Position numbers and translations under genes: made by a program. Shown piece after piece: positions 1 through 6,102 of a DNA stretch of 13,561 nucleotides (the first letter of the stretch is position 1; every line of letters begins with the position of its first letter). Source of the stretch: an uncultured Acidimicrobiales bacterium (GTDB lineage: Bacteria; Actinomycetota; Acidimicrobiia; Acidimicrobiales; Iamiaceae); assembly GCA_937926025.1 (NCBI GenBank), contig CALANQ010000061.1, positions 1 to 13,561 of the forward strand, written 5' to 3'. The notes under the pieces were generated by a model that ran no database searches, was not told the DNA's origin, and worked only from the letters and a program-made list of their open reading frames with translations.

Positions 1-136
1 CCGGCAGTCGGACGGCTTCTGCCTCGAGCCGCACAAGTACCCCGATACGCCCAACAAGCCCGGTTTTCCGAGCGCCGTGCTGCGTCCCGGCGAGACCTAC
101 CGGTCGCTGACCCGCTATGTCTTCGGCGTCGCCTGA
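1..136 (+). CDS. galM: Aldose 1-epimerase (galactose mutarotase), C-terminal fragment
   Basis: Only the last 44 codons are present; the gene starts upstream of the window. The frame beginning at base 2 reads GFCLEPHKYPDTPNKPGFPS, then VLRPGETYRSLTRYVFGVA and TGA at 134-136. The pattern LEPxxxPDxPNxPxFPSxVLxPGExY is the conserved C-terminal end of the aldose 1-epimerase family. These cytoplasmic beta-sandwich enzymes interconvert alpha and beta anomers of hexoses such as galactose and glucose. The catalytic His and Glu cannot be checked because they lie outside the window. The C-terminus looks natural and complete. The following phosphatase-like reading frame runs directly into this stop codon (see that entry). 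Confidence 0.85.
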   Translation, partial: RQSDGFCLEPHKYPDTPNKPGFPSAVLRPGETYRSLTRYVFGVA

Positions 137-207
137 GGCGGGCTCGGGGGCACCACGATCACCTCGACCCCGGCCTGCACCCGGACGGCCGCGTCCAGGC
201 CGACGCG

Positions 208-663
208 GTGGCTGCGGACCTCGCCGGACGGTTCCCGCCGATGCCGGTCTGGTCGTCGCCCCGCCTGCGCACGCAGGAGACGGCGGCGCCGCTGGCCGCT
301 GCGTGGGACGCGACCATCGCCATCAGCCCGGCGTTCGACGAGATCCCGTCGCCGTCGGAGGACCCCGGCGAGCGGAAGGCGTGGCTGGCCTCCGCCCTGG
401 TGTCGAACTGGACCGATCTCGGACCCACCATCGAGCGCTGGCACGGTGCGCTGCTCGAGGCGGTGCGCACCACCCGCGAGGACATCGTGGTGTTCACCCA
501 CTTCGTGGCCGTCAACGCGGTGGTCGGCGCCGCGGAGGGGCGGCCCGAGGTGGTGGTGTTCGCCCCGGCGTACGTGTCGGTGACGGTGGTCGATGTCGAT
601 GCGGACACCGGAGCCATCACCGTGGTCGAGCGCGGTTCGGAGGCGACCCCCGAGGTGGGGTGA
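208..663 (+). CDS. Histidine phosphatase superfamily protein, N-terminally truncated (RHG motif absent)
   Basis: The GTG at 208 is the first usable start in this frame and gives 151 residues. The reading frame is open further upstream, and bases 166-207 already read DPGLHPDGRVQADA, which matches the family block after the catalytic motif (DxGLTxxGxxQAxA). The rest is typical: VWSSPRLRTQETAAPLA near residues 14-30, and IVVFTHF near residue 95 with the second conserved His. The N-terminal LVRHGE segment with the nucleophilic His is missing; the frame there reads RARGHHDHL and has no ATG, GTG or TTG. A CTG at 133 overlapping the galM stop as CTGA is the only alternative start. Known members are phosphoglycerate-mutase-like phosphatases. 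As written, this one should lack phosphotransfer activity, so it may be a pseudogene, a rare-start gene or a sequence error. Confidence 0.6.
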   Translation: MAADLAGRFPPMPVWSSPRLRTQETAAPLAAAWDATIAISPAFDEIPSPSEDPGERKAWLASALVSNWTDLGPTIERWHGALLEAVRTTREDIVVFTHFVAVNAVVGAAEGRPEVVVFAPAYVSVTVVDVDADTGAITVVERGSEATPEVG

Positions 664-717
664 CCGGCGCGCTACCGTCGTCTCCGGTTCATCTGGAGTT
701 GGGGGAGCGTTCACCAC

Positions 718-2016
718 ATGGGTCACCGTCGGTTCATCGCACTGGCTGCCGCCGCAGCCGCACTGGCCGCCACGGTCGTCGTCGCCGGTTCACCGGTCAG
801 CAGCCGGTCGTCGTCGGTGGCCGCCCCGTCGTCGGTGGCGGGTGTCGACGACGACGTGCACCTGAACGAGATCCAGGTGGTGGGCAGCCACAACTCGTAC
901 AAGACCATGGTCTCGGACAAGGAGGAGGCGCTGCGCCGGCAGTTCATCGACGGCGCCGCCGACCTGATGCAGTACCAGCACGAGGCGCTGGGCACGCAGT
1001 TCCAGAGCCGCAAGGTCCGCCAGATCGAGCTCGACGTCTACCTGGACCAGTCGGGCGGCCTCTACGCCGATCCGCTGCTGCGCAGCGCTGCCGGCGTCGG
1101 TCCCTACGACCCGAAGATGAACCAGCCCGGCATCAAGGTCCTGCACATCCAAGACGTCGACTACGCCAGCACCTGCCTGACCTTCGTCGACTGCCTGACC
1201 GCCATCAAGACCTGGAGCGACGCCAACCCGAGCCACGTGCCCATCGCCGTGCTGGTCGAGCTCAAGGACGATCCGCTGGACTTCCCGGGGTTCACGTTCA
1301 CGGCTCCGGAGAAGTGGACGGCCGCCACCATCGGCCAGGTCGACGACGAGATCCGCTCCGTGATGGACCCGAGCGACCTGCTCACGCCCGACGACGTCCG
1401 GGGCTCGCACCCCACCCTGAACGAGGCGGTCACCACCGACGGGTGGCCCACGCTGGGCGCCAGCCGCGGCAAGACCATGTTCCTCATGGACAACGGCGGC
1501 GGCTACCGCAGCGACTACCTGAACGGCCATCCGAACCTCGAGGGCCGGGTGCTGTTCACCAACGCCGATCCCGGCGACCCCGACGCCGCCTTCATCAAGC
1601 GCAACGATCCGATGGACGCCAGCATCCCCGGTCTGGTCCAGCAGGGCTACGTGGTCCGGACCCGCTCCGACGCCGACACCGTCGAGGCCCGCGACAACAA
1701 CACCGGGCCGCGCGACGCCGCCCTGGCCGGCGGCGCCCAGTGGGTGAGCACCGACTACGAGGGTCCCGGCCTGGCGGTCGGGTTCACCACCCCGTACGTG
1801 GTGGAGATCCCCGGTGGCACCGTGGCCCGCTGCAACCCGGTGAACGCCCCGCCCGGGTGCGACTCGGCGCTGCTCGACACCATCTACACGCCGCTGGCCC
1901 CACCGACCACCAGCACCACGACGTCGACCACGACGACGTCGACCACCGTGGTCGGCACCGAGCCCCAGGCCACCGGGGCCGTCCCGGTCTCGGGCACGGC
2001 CAGCTACACCGGCTGA
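718..2016 (+). CDS. Secreted calcium-dependent phosphoinositide phospholipase C-like protein
   Basis: 432 residues, ATG start with a GGGGGAG ribosome site at 701-707. Residues 1-25 form a signal peptide (MGHRR then a long Ala/Val stretch), so the product is exported. The catalytic TIM-barrel family is recognisable: VGSHNSY with His58 as the likely first catalytic His, RQIELDVYLD (Glu104, Asp106, likely metal ligands), KVLHIQDVDY (His143), STCLTFVDCL (Cys153 and Cys159), and VLVELKDD around Glu181. This order matches the bacterial Ca2+-dependent PI-PLC family typified by the Streptomyces antibioticus enzyme, which cleaves phosphatidylinositol. Cys372 and Cys381 could form a second disulfide. 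The last ~38 residues are a Thr/Ser-rich tail (PTTSTTTSTTTTSTT) ending without an LPXTG motif or membrane helix. The substrate has not been proven, and other phosphodiester lipids are possible. Confidence 0.82.
   Translation: MGHRRFIALAAAAAALAATVVVAGSPVSSRSSSVAAPSSVAGVDDDVHLNEIQVVGSHNSYKTMVSDKEEALRRQFIDGAADLMQYQHEALGTQFQSRKVRQIELDVYLDQSGGLYADPLLRSAAGVGPYDPKMNQPGIKVLHIQDVDYASTCLTFVDCLTAIKTWSDANPSHVPIAVLVELKDDPLDFPGFTFTAPEKWTAATIGQVDDEIRSVMDPSDLLTPDDVRGSHPTLNEAVTTDGWPTLGASRGKTMFLMDNGGGYRSDYLNGHPNLEGRVLFTNADPGDPDAAFIKRNDPMDASIPGLVQQGYVVRTRSDADTVEARDNNTGPRDAALAGGAQWVSTDYEGPGLAVGFTTPYVVEIPGGTVARCNPVNAPPGCDSALLDTIYTPLAPPTTSTTTSTTTTSTTVVGTEPQATGAVPVSGTASYTG
1906..1947 (+). repeat. Low-complexity repeat encoding the Thr/Ser tail of the phospholipase
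   Basis: CGACGTCGACCA occurs at 1919-1930 and again at 1934-1945, a 15-base period inside a run of ACC/ACG/AGC codons. It encodes the STTTSTTTTSTT stretch near the protein C-terminus. Tracts of this kind change length readily by slippage and usually encode flexible, wall-spanning or glycosylated linkers in secreted actinobacterial proteins. Confidence 0.6.
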
Positions 2017-2067
2017 CGGCGTCCTGCGGGTTCGCACCGCCCACCCGGGCTGTGCGAGCGTGACGAC

Positions 2068-2460
2068 GTGCTGGTCTCCGCCACTCCGCCGGTGCTGGTC
2101 GACACCCACGAGGTCCTGGCCTGGGTGGTGATCGTCTCGAACGGCCTCGCCGGGCTGTGGGCGCTGGCCGCCCACCGCGACGAGCGGTTCCGGGTGAAGC
2201 AGCTGTGGTGGTTCACGGCGTTCGCCGAGATCGCCGTGTTCGTCCAGGTGGTGCTCGGCGTGGTGATCCTGCAGTCGCACAAGGGCGAGGACTACGGGTT
2301 CCACGTGCTGTACGGGTTCTCGGCCGCCTTCGCCGTCGGCATCATCTACAGCTACCGGGGGCAGCTGAAGGACAAGAAGTACCTGCTCTACGGCTTCGGC
2401 GGCCTGTTCATCATGGGCCTCGGCCTGCGCCTGCTCAGCATCGGCCAGGGCGCGATCTGA
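2068..2460 (+). CDS. Conserved four-helix membrane protein, function unknown
   Basis: GTG start, 130 residues. Four hydrophobic segments are clear: about 14-35 (LAWVVIVSNGLAGLWALAAH), 46-69 (LWWFTAFAEIAVFVQVVLGV), 78-95 and 104-124. His79 and the YSYRGQL loop are polar landmarks between helices. It resembles small integral membrane proteins common in actinobacteria that carry no assigned function; I cannot name a Pfam family with confidence. It follows the phospholipase gene by 51 nt on the same strand, so co-transcription is possible. Its stop is 7 nt from the stop of the convergent nlpC-like gene, leaving no room for a separate terminator. The start is not certain: no good ribosome site precedes 2068. 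Confidence 0.75.
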   Translation: MLVSATPPVLVDTHEVLAWVVIVSNGLAGLWALAAHRDERFRVKQLWWFTAFAEIAVFVQVVLGVVILQSHKGEDYGFHVLYGFSAAFAVGIIYSYRGQLKDKKYLLYGFGGLFIMGLGLRLLSIGQGAI

Positions 2461-2467
2461 GCCGGGG

Positions 2468-2935
2468 TCAGCCCTTCAGGGCGCTGGCCGGGATGCGGCC
2501 GTAGCCGATGAGGTTGCTGGTCCACCAGGTGTCGAGGTCGTCCTCGCTGAGCGGCACGCCGGGCTTGTGGGCCTGGATGATCTTGCCGTCGCCGGCGTAG
2601 AGGGCCACGTGGCTGATGTTCGAGGCCGACCGGGAGCTGCTGTAGAAGACGAGGTCGCCGGGCTGGAGGTCGGCCTTCTTGATCTTGGTCACCCACGAGT
2701 ACTGGGCGCTGGACGAGCGGGGGAGGGTCACGCCGGCCTGCTTCCAGGCGTAGTAGGTGAGCCCGGAGCAGTCGAAGCCGCCCTCGGCGCGGGACTCGCC
2801 GCCGCTCACGTACGGCTGGCCGATCTGCTCCCGGGCCGCGGCGACGGCGTTGAGCTGCGGGGTGCAGGCGGTCAGGCTCCCGGCTCCGATGAGCACGAGA
2901 GCGACGAGGGCGAGCGAAGCGAGGCGGGTCTTCAC
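2468..2935 (-). CDS. NlpC/P60 family cell-wall peptidase, lipoprotein
   Basis: 155 residues, GTG start (codon at 2935-2933) with AGGA about 10 nt upstream. Residues 1-23 form a lipoprotein signal peptide ending in the lipobox LTAC, so Cys24 should be lipidated and the protein anchored on the outer face of the membrane. The remainder is a compact NlpC/P60 domain: GGFDCSGLTYYAW with nucleophile Cys56, LQPGDLVFY, ISHVALYAGDG with His109, and IIQAHKPG with His123 as third catalytic residue. Members hydrolyse peptide-stem bonds in peptidoglycan, typically D-Glu-meso-diaminopimelate. Apart from the lipoprotein anchor there is no separate wall-binding domain, so it is a minimal enzyme. It is divergent from the Lrp-like gene across a 165-nt control region. 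Confidence 0.9.
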   Translation of the reverse strand: MKTRLASLALVALVLIGAGSLTACTPQLNAVAAAREQIGQPYVSGGESRAEGGFDCSGLTYYAWKQAGVTLPRSSSAQYSWVTKIKKADLQPGDLVFYSSSRSASNISHVALYAGDGKIIQAHKPGVPLSEDDLDTWWTSNLIGYGRIPASALKG

Positions 2936-2963
2936 GAGGTGCGGTTCCTGGACAGCGGGCAGA

Positions 2964-2993
2964 AGATGTCATCTGCGAGACGGCAAGATGACA
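2964..2993. promoter_or_regulatory. Possible operator: AGATGWCA half-sites in direct and inverted array
   Basis: TGTCATCT (2967-2974) and AGATGACA (2986-2993) are a perfect 8-bp inverted repeat with an 11-nt spacer. In addition, AGATGTCATCT (2964-2974) is itself an odd palindrome, so AGATGTCA (2964) and AGATGACA (2986) are also direct repeats 22 bp apart, two helical turns. The array lies just downstream of the predicted nlpC transcription start, where a bound repressor would block it. Alternatively the inverted repeat is a leader-RNA hairpin. Confidence 0.4.
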
Positions 2994-3006
2994 GTGCGAT
3001 CGAGAA

Positions 3007-3035
3007 ATCGTAACGAAACCGCAATACAGAGTCCA
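3007..3035 (-). promoter_or_regulatory. Probable sigma-70-type promoter of the NlpC/P60 gene
   Basis: On the minus strand, TGGACT (3035-3030) and TACGAT (3012-3007) are separated by exactly 17 nt. Each matches the consensus at four of six positions. Transcription would begin near 3000, giving a leader of about 65 nt. This is a sequence match only. Confidence 0.45.
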
Positions 3036-3063
3036 GTCAGGGGAGCGGCTCCGCTGGCTGGCC

Positions 3064-3069
3064 TACGCT
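3064..3069 (+). promoter_or_regulatory. Possible -10 element for the Lrp-like gene
   Basis: TACGCT fits the TANNNT pattern used by actinobacterial promoters and lies 26 nt upstream of GGAGG at 3091. There is no recognisable -35 at 17-18 nt, so this is weak. Confidence 0.25.
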
Positions 3070-3090
3070 CACGTCACCCCCCACCTGCAT

Positions 3091-3095
3091 GGAGG
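3091..3095 (+). promoter_or_regulatory. Ribosome-binding site that decides the Lrp-like start
   Basis: GGAGG sits 5 nt before the ATG at 3101 and overlaps the upstream in-frame ATG at 3089. It therefore supports 3101 as the true start. Confidence 0.65.
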
Positions 3096-3100
3096 CAGCC

Positions 3101-3337
3101 ATGGCCGTGTCCGCATACATCCTCATCCAGACCGAGGTCGGCAAGGCCGCCGCCGTCGCCAACGAGGTCCGGGACATCCCCGGCGTCATCGCGGCCGACG
3201 ACGTCACCGGCCCCTACGACGTCGTCGTGCGGGTGGAGGCCGAATCCATGGACGAGCTGGGCCGCCTGGTGGTGAGCCGGGTCCAGATGCTGGGCGGCAT
3301 CACCAAGACCACCACCATGCCCGTCGTCAACCTCTGA
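3101..3337 (+). CDS. Stand-alone Lrp/AsnC ligand-binding (RAM) domain protein
   Basis: 78 residues from the ATG at 3101, chosen because GGAGG lies just upstream; an in-frame ATG at 3089 would add four residues. The whole protein is one alpha/beta RAM domain: AYILIQTEVGKAAAVANEV, IPGVIAADDVTGPYDVVVRV, and a C-terminal strand GGITKTTTMPVVNL. The DVTGPYDVVV loop is the family hallmark. In full Lrp/AsnC regulators this domain forms oligomers and binds amino acids. Here there is no helix-turn-helix, so it cannot bind DNA by itself and may act as a metabolite-binding oligomer or partner of a full-length regulator. The DUF2461 gene starts 7 nt after its stop, suggesting one transcript. Confidence 0.88.
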   Translation: MAVSAYILIQTEVGKAAAVANEVRDIPGVIAADDVTGPYDVVVRVEAESMDELGRLVVSRVQMLGGITKTTTMPVVNL

Positions 3338-3344
3338 CCCCTCG

Positions 3345-4106
3345 ATGGCCGGGTTCCGGGGCTGGTCGCCCGCCGCGTTCGACTTCTACCGCCAGCTCGA
3401 GGCGGAGAACACCCGCGACTGGTGGCTGGCGCACAAGCCCACCTACGACACCGAGGTGCGGGCCCCGTTCGATGCCCTGAGCGAGCTGGTCGCCGACGAG
3501 TTCGGCCCCCTCCACGTGTTCCGCCCCAACCGGGACACCCGCTTCAGCAAGGACAAGACGCCCTACAAGACCCAGTGCTACGCCATCACCGAAGGCGAGG
3601 GCGGCGAGCGCTACTACGTCGGCATCTCCACCCGGGGCCTGGCTGTCGGGGCCGGGTTCTGGATGATGGCGCCCGATCAGCTCGAGCGGTACCGCCACGC
3701 CGTCGACGACGCCGGGTCCGGCGAGGCGCTGGTGGATGCCGTGGCCGAGGTCGAGGCCGCCAAGCTCACCATCGAGGGCCACGCCCTCAAGACCGCACCC
3801 CGCGGCTACCCGCGCGACCACGCCCGCATCGAGCTGCTCCGCCGCAAGAGCATCGCCGCCCTCCGCCAGTGGGAGCCGGCGGCGTGGATCGGCACCAAGG
3901 GCGCCGCCGACCGCATCGTCGGCGCATGGCGAGCGGCCGCACCGCTCAACGCCTGGCTGGCCACCCACGTCGGCCCCAGCACCGCCCCACCGACTCCCGC
4001 TGGTGACCGCCCTCCGCCGAACTTCGTAGCTGAGCACCACCGAACGGTCCTCCTCACCTACGAAGTCCAGGTGGGTGGGGCCGACTCCATCGAACTTCGT
4101 CGGTGA
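3345..4106 (+). CDS. DUF2461 domain protein with a repeat-derived C-terminal extension
   Basis: 253 residues. The DUF2461 (TIGR02453-type) pattern is clear: FDFYRQLEAENTRDWWLAHK (13-31), YDTEVRAPF (34-42), FRPNRDTRFSKDKTPYKTQ (59-77), YYVGISTRGLAVGAGFW (90-106) and a C-terminal W/R-rich helix ending near APLNAWLATHVGP (199-211). The biochemical role of the family is not established. Its members usually end at about this point. Residues 226-241 (NFVAEHHRTVLLTYEV) are encoded entirely by the palindromic repeat at 4021-4066, and the last codons plus the stop lie in the second repeat. The extension is therefore probably acquired by repeat insertion rather than part of the domain. No good ribosome site is visible; the start is 7 nt after the previous stop. 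Confidence 0.82.
   Translation: MAGFRGWSPAAFDFYRQLEAENTRDWWLAHKPTYDTEVRAPFDALSELVADEFGPLHVFRPNRDTRFSKDKTPYKTQCYAITEGEGGERYYVGISTRGLAVGAGFWMMAPDQLERYRHAVDDAGSGEALVDAVAEVEAAKLTIEGHALKTAPRGYPRDHARIELLRRKSIAALRQWEPAAWIGTKGAADRIVGAWRAAAPLNAWLATHVGPSTAPPTPAGDRPPPNFVAEHHRTVLLTYEVQVGGADSIELRR
4021..4066. repeat. Palindromic repeat unit A (REP/MITE-like), inside the DUF2461 gene
   Basis: The arms ACTTCGTAG (4021-4029) and CTACGAAGT (4058-4066) are perfect 9-bp inverted repeats, and after one mismatch TGAG/CTCA adds four more pairs. The loop is about 20 nt. The reverse complement of this unit matches unit B at roughly 38 of 50 positions when flanks are included, better than the direct comparison (36 of 50), so the two copies probably lie in opposite orientation. 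Confidence 0.75.
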
Positions 4107-4142
4107 GCGGGACACGATGGTCGTGCTGGCCTACGAAGTTCG
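4091..4142. repeat. Palindromic repeat unit B (REP/MITE-like), overlapping the DUF2461 stop
   Basis: The arms CGAACTTCGT (4091-4100) and ACGAAGTTCG (4133-4142) are perfect 10-bp inverted repeats; two further G-C pairs follow a single mismatch. The unit supplies the DUF2461 stop codon (TGA, 4104-4106). It is separated from unit A by 24 nt and directly abuts the GGGGTC tract. Confidence 0.75.
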
Positions 4143-4173
4143 GGGTCGGGGTCGGGGTCGGGGTCGGGTCGGG
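4142..4173 (+). repeat. GGGGTC tandem repeat with G-quadruplex potential
   Basis: GGGGTC is repeated four times (4142-4165), followed by GGGTC and GGG. Four G4 tracts separated by two-base TC loops satisfy the usual intramolecular G-quadruplex pattern on the plus strand. It lies in the convergent gap between the DUF2461 and PEP carboxykinase genes. Whether it folds in vivo is unknown. Confidence 0.7.
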
Positions 4174-4195
4174 CCGGAGCGTGCTGGGGGAACGG

Positions 4196-4223
4196 CGAAG
4201 GCCGCCCCGGAGGGCGGCCTTCG
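4196..4223. terminator. Strong hairpin between convergent genes, likely bidirectional terminator
   Basis: CGAAGGCCGCCC (4196-4207) and GGGCGGCCTTCG (4212-4223) form a perfect 12-bp stem with the loop CGGA. No T-run follows on either strand, as is usual in high-GC actinobacteria. It begins 36 nt beyond the pckG stop and about 90 nt after the DUF2461 stop. Confidence 0.75.
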
Positions 4224-4259
4224 TGCGGTCCGGATGCCTCCGAGGCGGAGGCGGTGGGA

Positions 4260-6056
4260 TCAGTTGGCGAGGCGCTTCTGGAGGTTGTTCAGCTCGTCGC
4301 GCAGCTCGGCGGGGAGGTGGTCGCCGATGAAGGCGAAGTGCCCCTCGATCAGCGGGATCTCGCCGCGCCAGGCCTCGTTGTCGACCTTGAGCAGCTCGGC
4401 GAGGGTCTCGTCGGAGACGCCGTCGAGGCCGGTGGTGTCGATGCCGCCGGCGGTGGGGACCCGGCCGATGGCGGTGTCGACCGCGTCGGCCGTGCCGTTC
4501 ACCCGCTCGATGACCCACTTGAGCACCCGGCTGTTGTCGCCGAAGCCCGGCCACAGGAACGAGCCGTCGTCACCCTTGCGGAACCAGTTGACCCAGAACA
4601 GCTTGGGCAGCTTGTCGGCGTCGGTGGCCTTGCCGATGTCGAGCCAGTGCTGCATGTAGTCGCCGGCGTTGTAGCCCATGAACGGCAGCATGGCGAAGGG
4701 GTCGAAGCGGACCTCGCCGATGGTGCCGGCGGCGGCCGCGGTCTTCTCGGAGCTCATGATGGAGCCGAGGAACGTGCCGTGCTGCCAGTCGAAGGCCTCG
4801 GTCACCAGCGGCACGTTGGTGGCGCGGCGGCCGCCGAAGAGGATGGCCGAGATCGGCACGCCCTTCGGGTCCTCCCACTCGGGGGCGATGGACGGGCACT
4901 GCGACGCCGGGGCGGTGAAGCGGGCGTTCGGGTGGGCGGCGGGGGTGCCGGACTCGGGGGTCCAGTCGTTGCCCTTCCAGTCGATGAGGTGGGCGGGGAC
5001 CTTGTCGGTCATGCCCTCCCACCAGACGTCGCCGTCGTCGGTCTTGGCGACGTTGGTGAAGATGCTGTTGGCCCGGACCGAGGCGATGGCGTTGGCGTTG
5101 GTGTCGTCGCCGGTGCCGGGGGCCACGCCGAAGAAGCCGGCCTCGGGGTTGATGGCGTAGAGGCGGCCGTCGTCGCCGAACTTCATCCACGCGATGTCGT
5201 CGCCGACGGTCTCGCAGCTCCAGCCCGGGAGGGGGGGGATGAGCATGGCCATGTTGGTCTTGCCGCAGGCCGACGGGAACGCACCGGCCACGTAGGTCTT
5301 GTTGCCGTCGGGATCGGTGATGCCCACGATGAGCATGTGCTCGGCCATCCAGCCCTGGTCACGGGCCATGGTGGAGGCGATGCGCAGCGCGAAGCACTTC
5401 TTGCCCAGCAGGGCGTTGCCGCCGTAGCCCGAGCCGTAGCTCCAGATCTCGTTGGTCTCCGGGAAGTGCGAGATGTACTTGTTCTCCGCGTCGCACGGCC
5501 ACGGCACGTCGGCCTTGCCGTCGGTGAGCGGGTAGCCCACGGAGTGCAGGCACTTGACCCAGTCGCCGTCACCGAGGACGTCGAGGGCGCCCTGACCCAT
5601 GCGGGTCATGATGCGCATGCTGACGGCCACGTAGGGCGAGTCGGTGAGCTGCACGCCGATGTGGGCGATGGGCGAGCCGAGCGGGCCCATGGAGAACGGC
5701 ACCACGTACATGGTCCGGCCGGCCATGGCGCCCCGGTAGTGGCCGAGGAGGGTCTCCTTCATCTCGGCCGGGTCCCGCCAGTTGTTGGTGGGGCCGGCGT
5801 CGGCCTCATCGACCGAGCAGATGTAGGTGCGGTCCTCGACGCGGGCGACGTCGCCCGGGTCCGACAGGGCGAGGTAGCTGTTGGGACGCTTGGCGTCGGA
5901 CAGCTTCTCGAAGGTGCCGCCGTCGACGAGCAGCTGGCACAGCTCCTCGTACTCCTCGGCGGACCCGTCGCACCAGTGGATGTCGGTGGGGCCGAAGACC
6001 TCCGCCCACTCGGCGACCCACGCCTTGAGGTTCTCGTTGGTGGTGCTGGCAGTCAT
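4260..6056 (-). CDS. pckG: Phosphoenolpyruvate carboxykinase (GTP)
   Basis: 598 residues, ATG at 6056-6054 preceded by GGAGAG (from the sequence GGAGAGATC); the frame stays open upstream but without family similarity. The enzyme converts oxaloacetate and GTP to phosphoenolpyruvate, CO2 and GDP, the first committed step of gluconeogenesis, in the cytoplasm. Visible landmarks are DRTYICS (75-81), YVVPFSMGPLGSP (117-129), YGGNALLGKKCFALR (211-225) with the metal-ligand Lys220, AEHMLIVG with His240, the P-loop FPSACGKTNMAM (260-271) carrying the GTP-class reactive Cys264, ETVGDDIAWM (282-291) with the metal-binding Asp pair, NPEAGFFGVAPGT (303-315), EWEDPKGVPISAILFGGRR and FLWPGFGDNSRVLKW. Length is normal for the monomeric GTP class. 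The cold-shock-like gene ends 46 nt upstream on the same strand, so they may be co-transcribed. Confidence 0.97.
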   Translation of the reverse strand: MTASTTNENLKAWVAEWAEVFGPTDIHWCDGSAEEYEELCQLLVDGGTFEKLSDAKRPNSYLALSDPGDVARVEDRTYICSVDEADAGPTNNWRDPAEMKETLLGHYRGAMAGRTMYVVPFSMGPLGSPIAHIGVQLTDSPYVAVSMRIMTRMGQGALDVLGDGDWVKCLHSVGYPLTDGKADVPWPCDAENKYISHFPETNEIWSYGSGYGGNALLGKKCFALRIASTMARDQGWMAEHMLIVGITDPDGNKTYVAGAFPSACGKTNMAMLIPPLPGWSCETVGDDIAWMKFGDDGRLYAINPEAGFFGVAPGTGDDTNANAIASVRANSIFTNVAKTDDGDVWWEGMTDKVPAHLIDWKGNDWTPESGTPAAHPNARFTAPASQCPSIAPEWEDPKGVPISAILFGGRRATNVPLVTEAFDWQHGTFLGSIMSSEKTAAAAGTIGEVRFDPFAMLPFMGYNAGDYMQHWLDIGKATDADKLPKLFWVNWFRKGDDGSFLWPGFGDNSRVLKWVIERVNGTADAVDTAIGRVPTAGGIDTTGLDGVSDETLAELLKVDNEAWRGEIPLIEGHFAFIGDHLPAELRDELNNLQKRLAN

Positions 6057-6102
6057 GATCTCTCCGGTGACCGGGCCGAGGGGCCGCTGGGTTTTGGTTG
6101 CT

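Noticed and set aside
672..677. TACCGT as a -10 element for the phospholipase gene
   Set aside because: No -35 match at 16-18 nt; kept as a weak possibility only.
2031..2058. Small hairpin (TCGCAC/GTGCGA, 14-nt loop) between the phospholipase and the membrane protein
   Set aside because: A 6-bp stem with a long loop is expected by chance in GC-rich DNA and is too weak to call a terminator.
2936..3000. Possible c-di-AMP (ydaO) riboswitch in front of the NlpC/P60 gene, as found in other actinobacteria
   Set aside because: The predicted leader is only about 65 nt, too short for that riboswitch, and no matching multi-stem structure was seen.
4021..4142. CRISPR array
   Set aside because: There are only two units, each internally palindromic over its whole length, with no regular repeat-spacer pattern and no cas genes.
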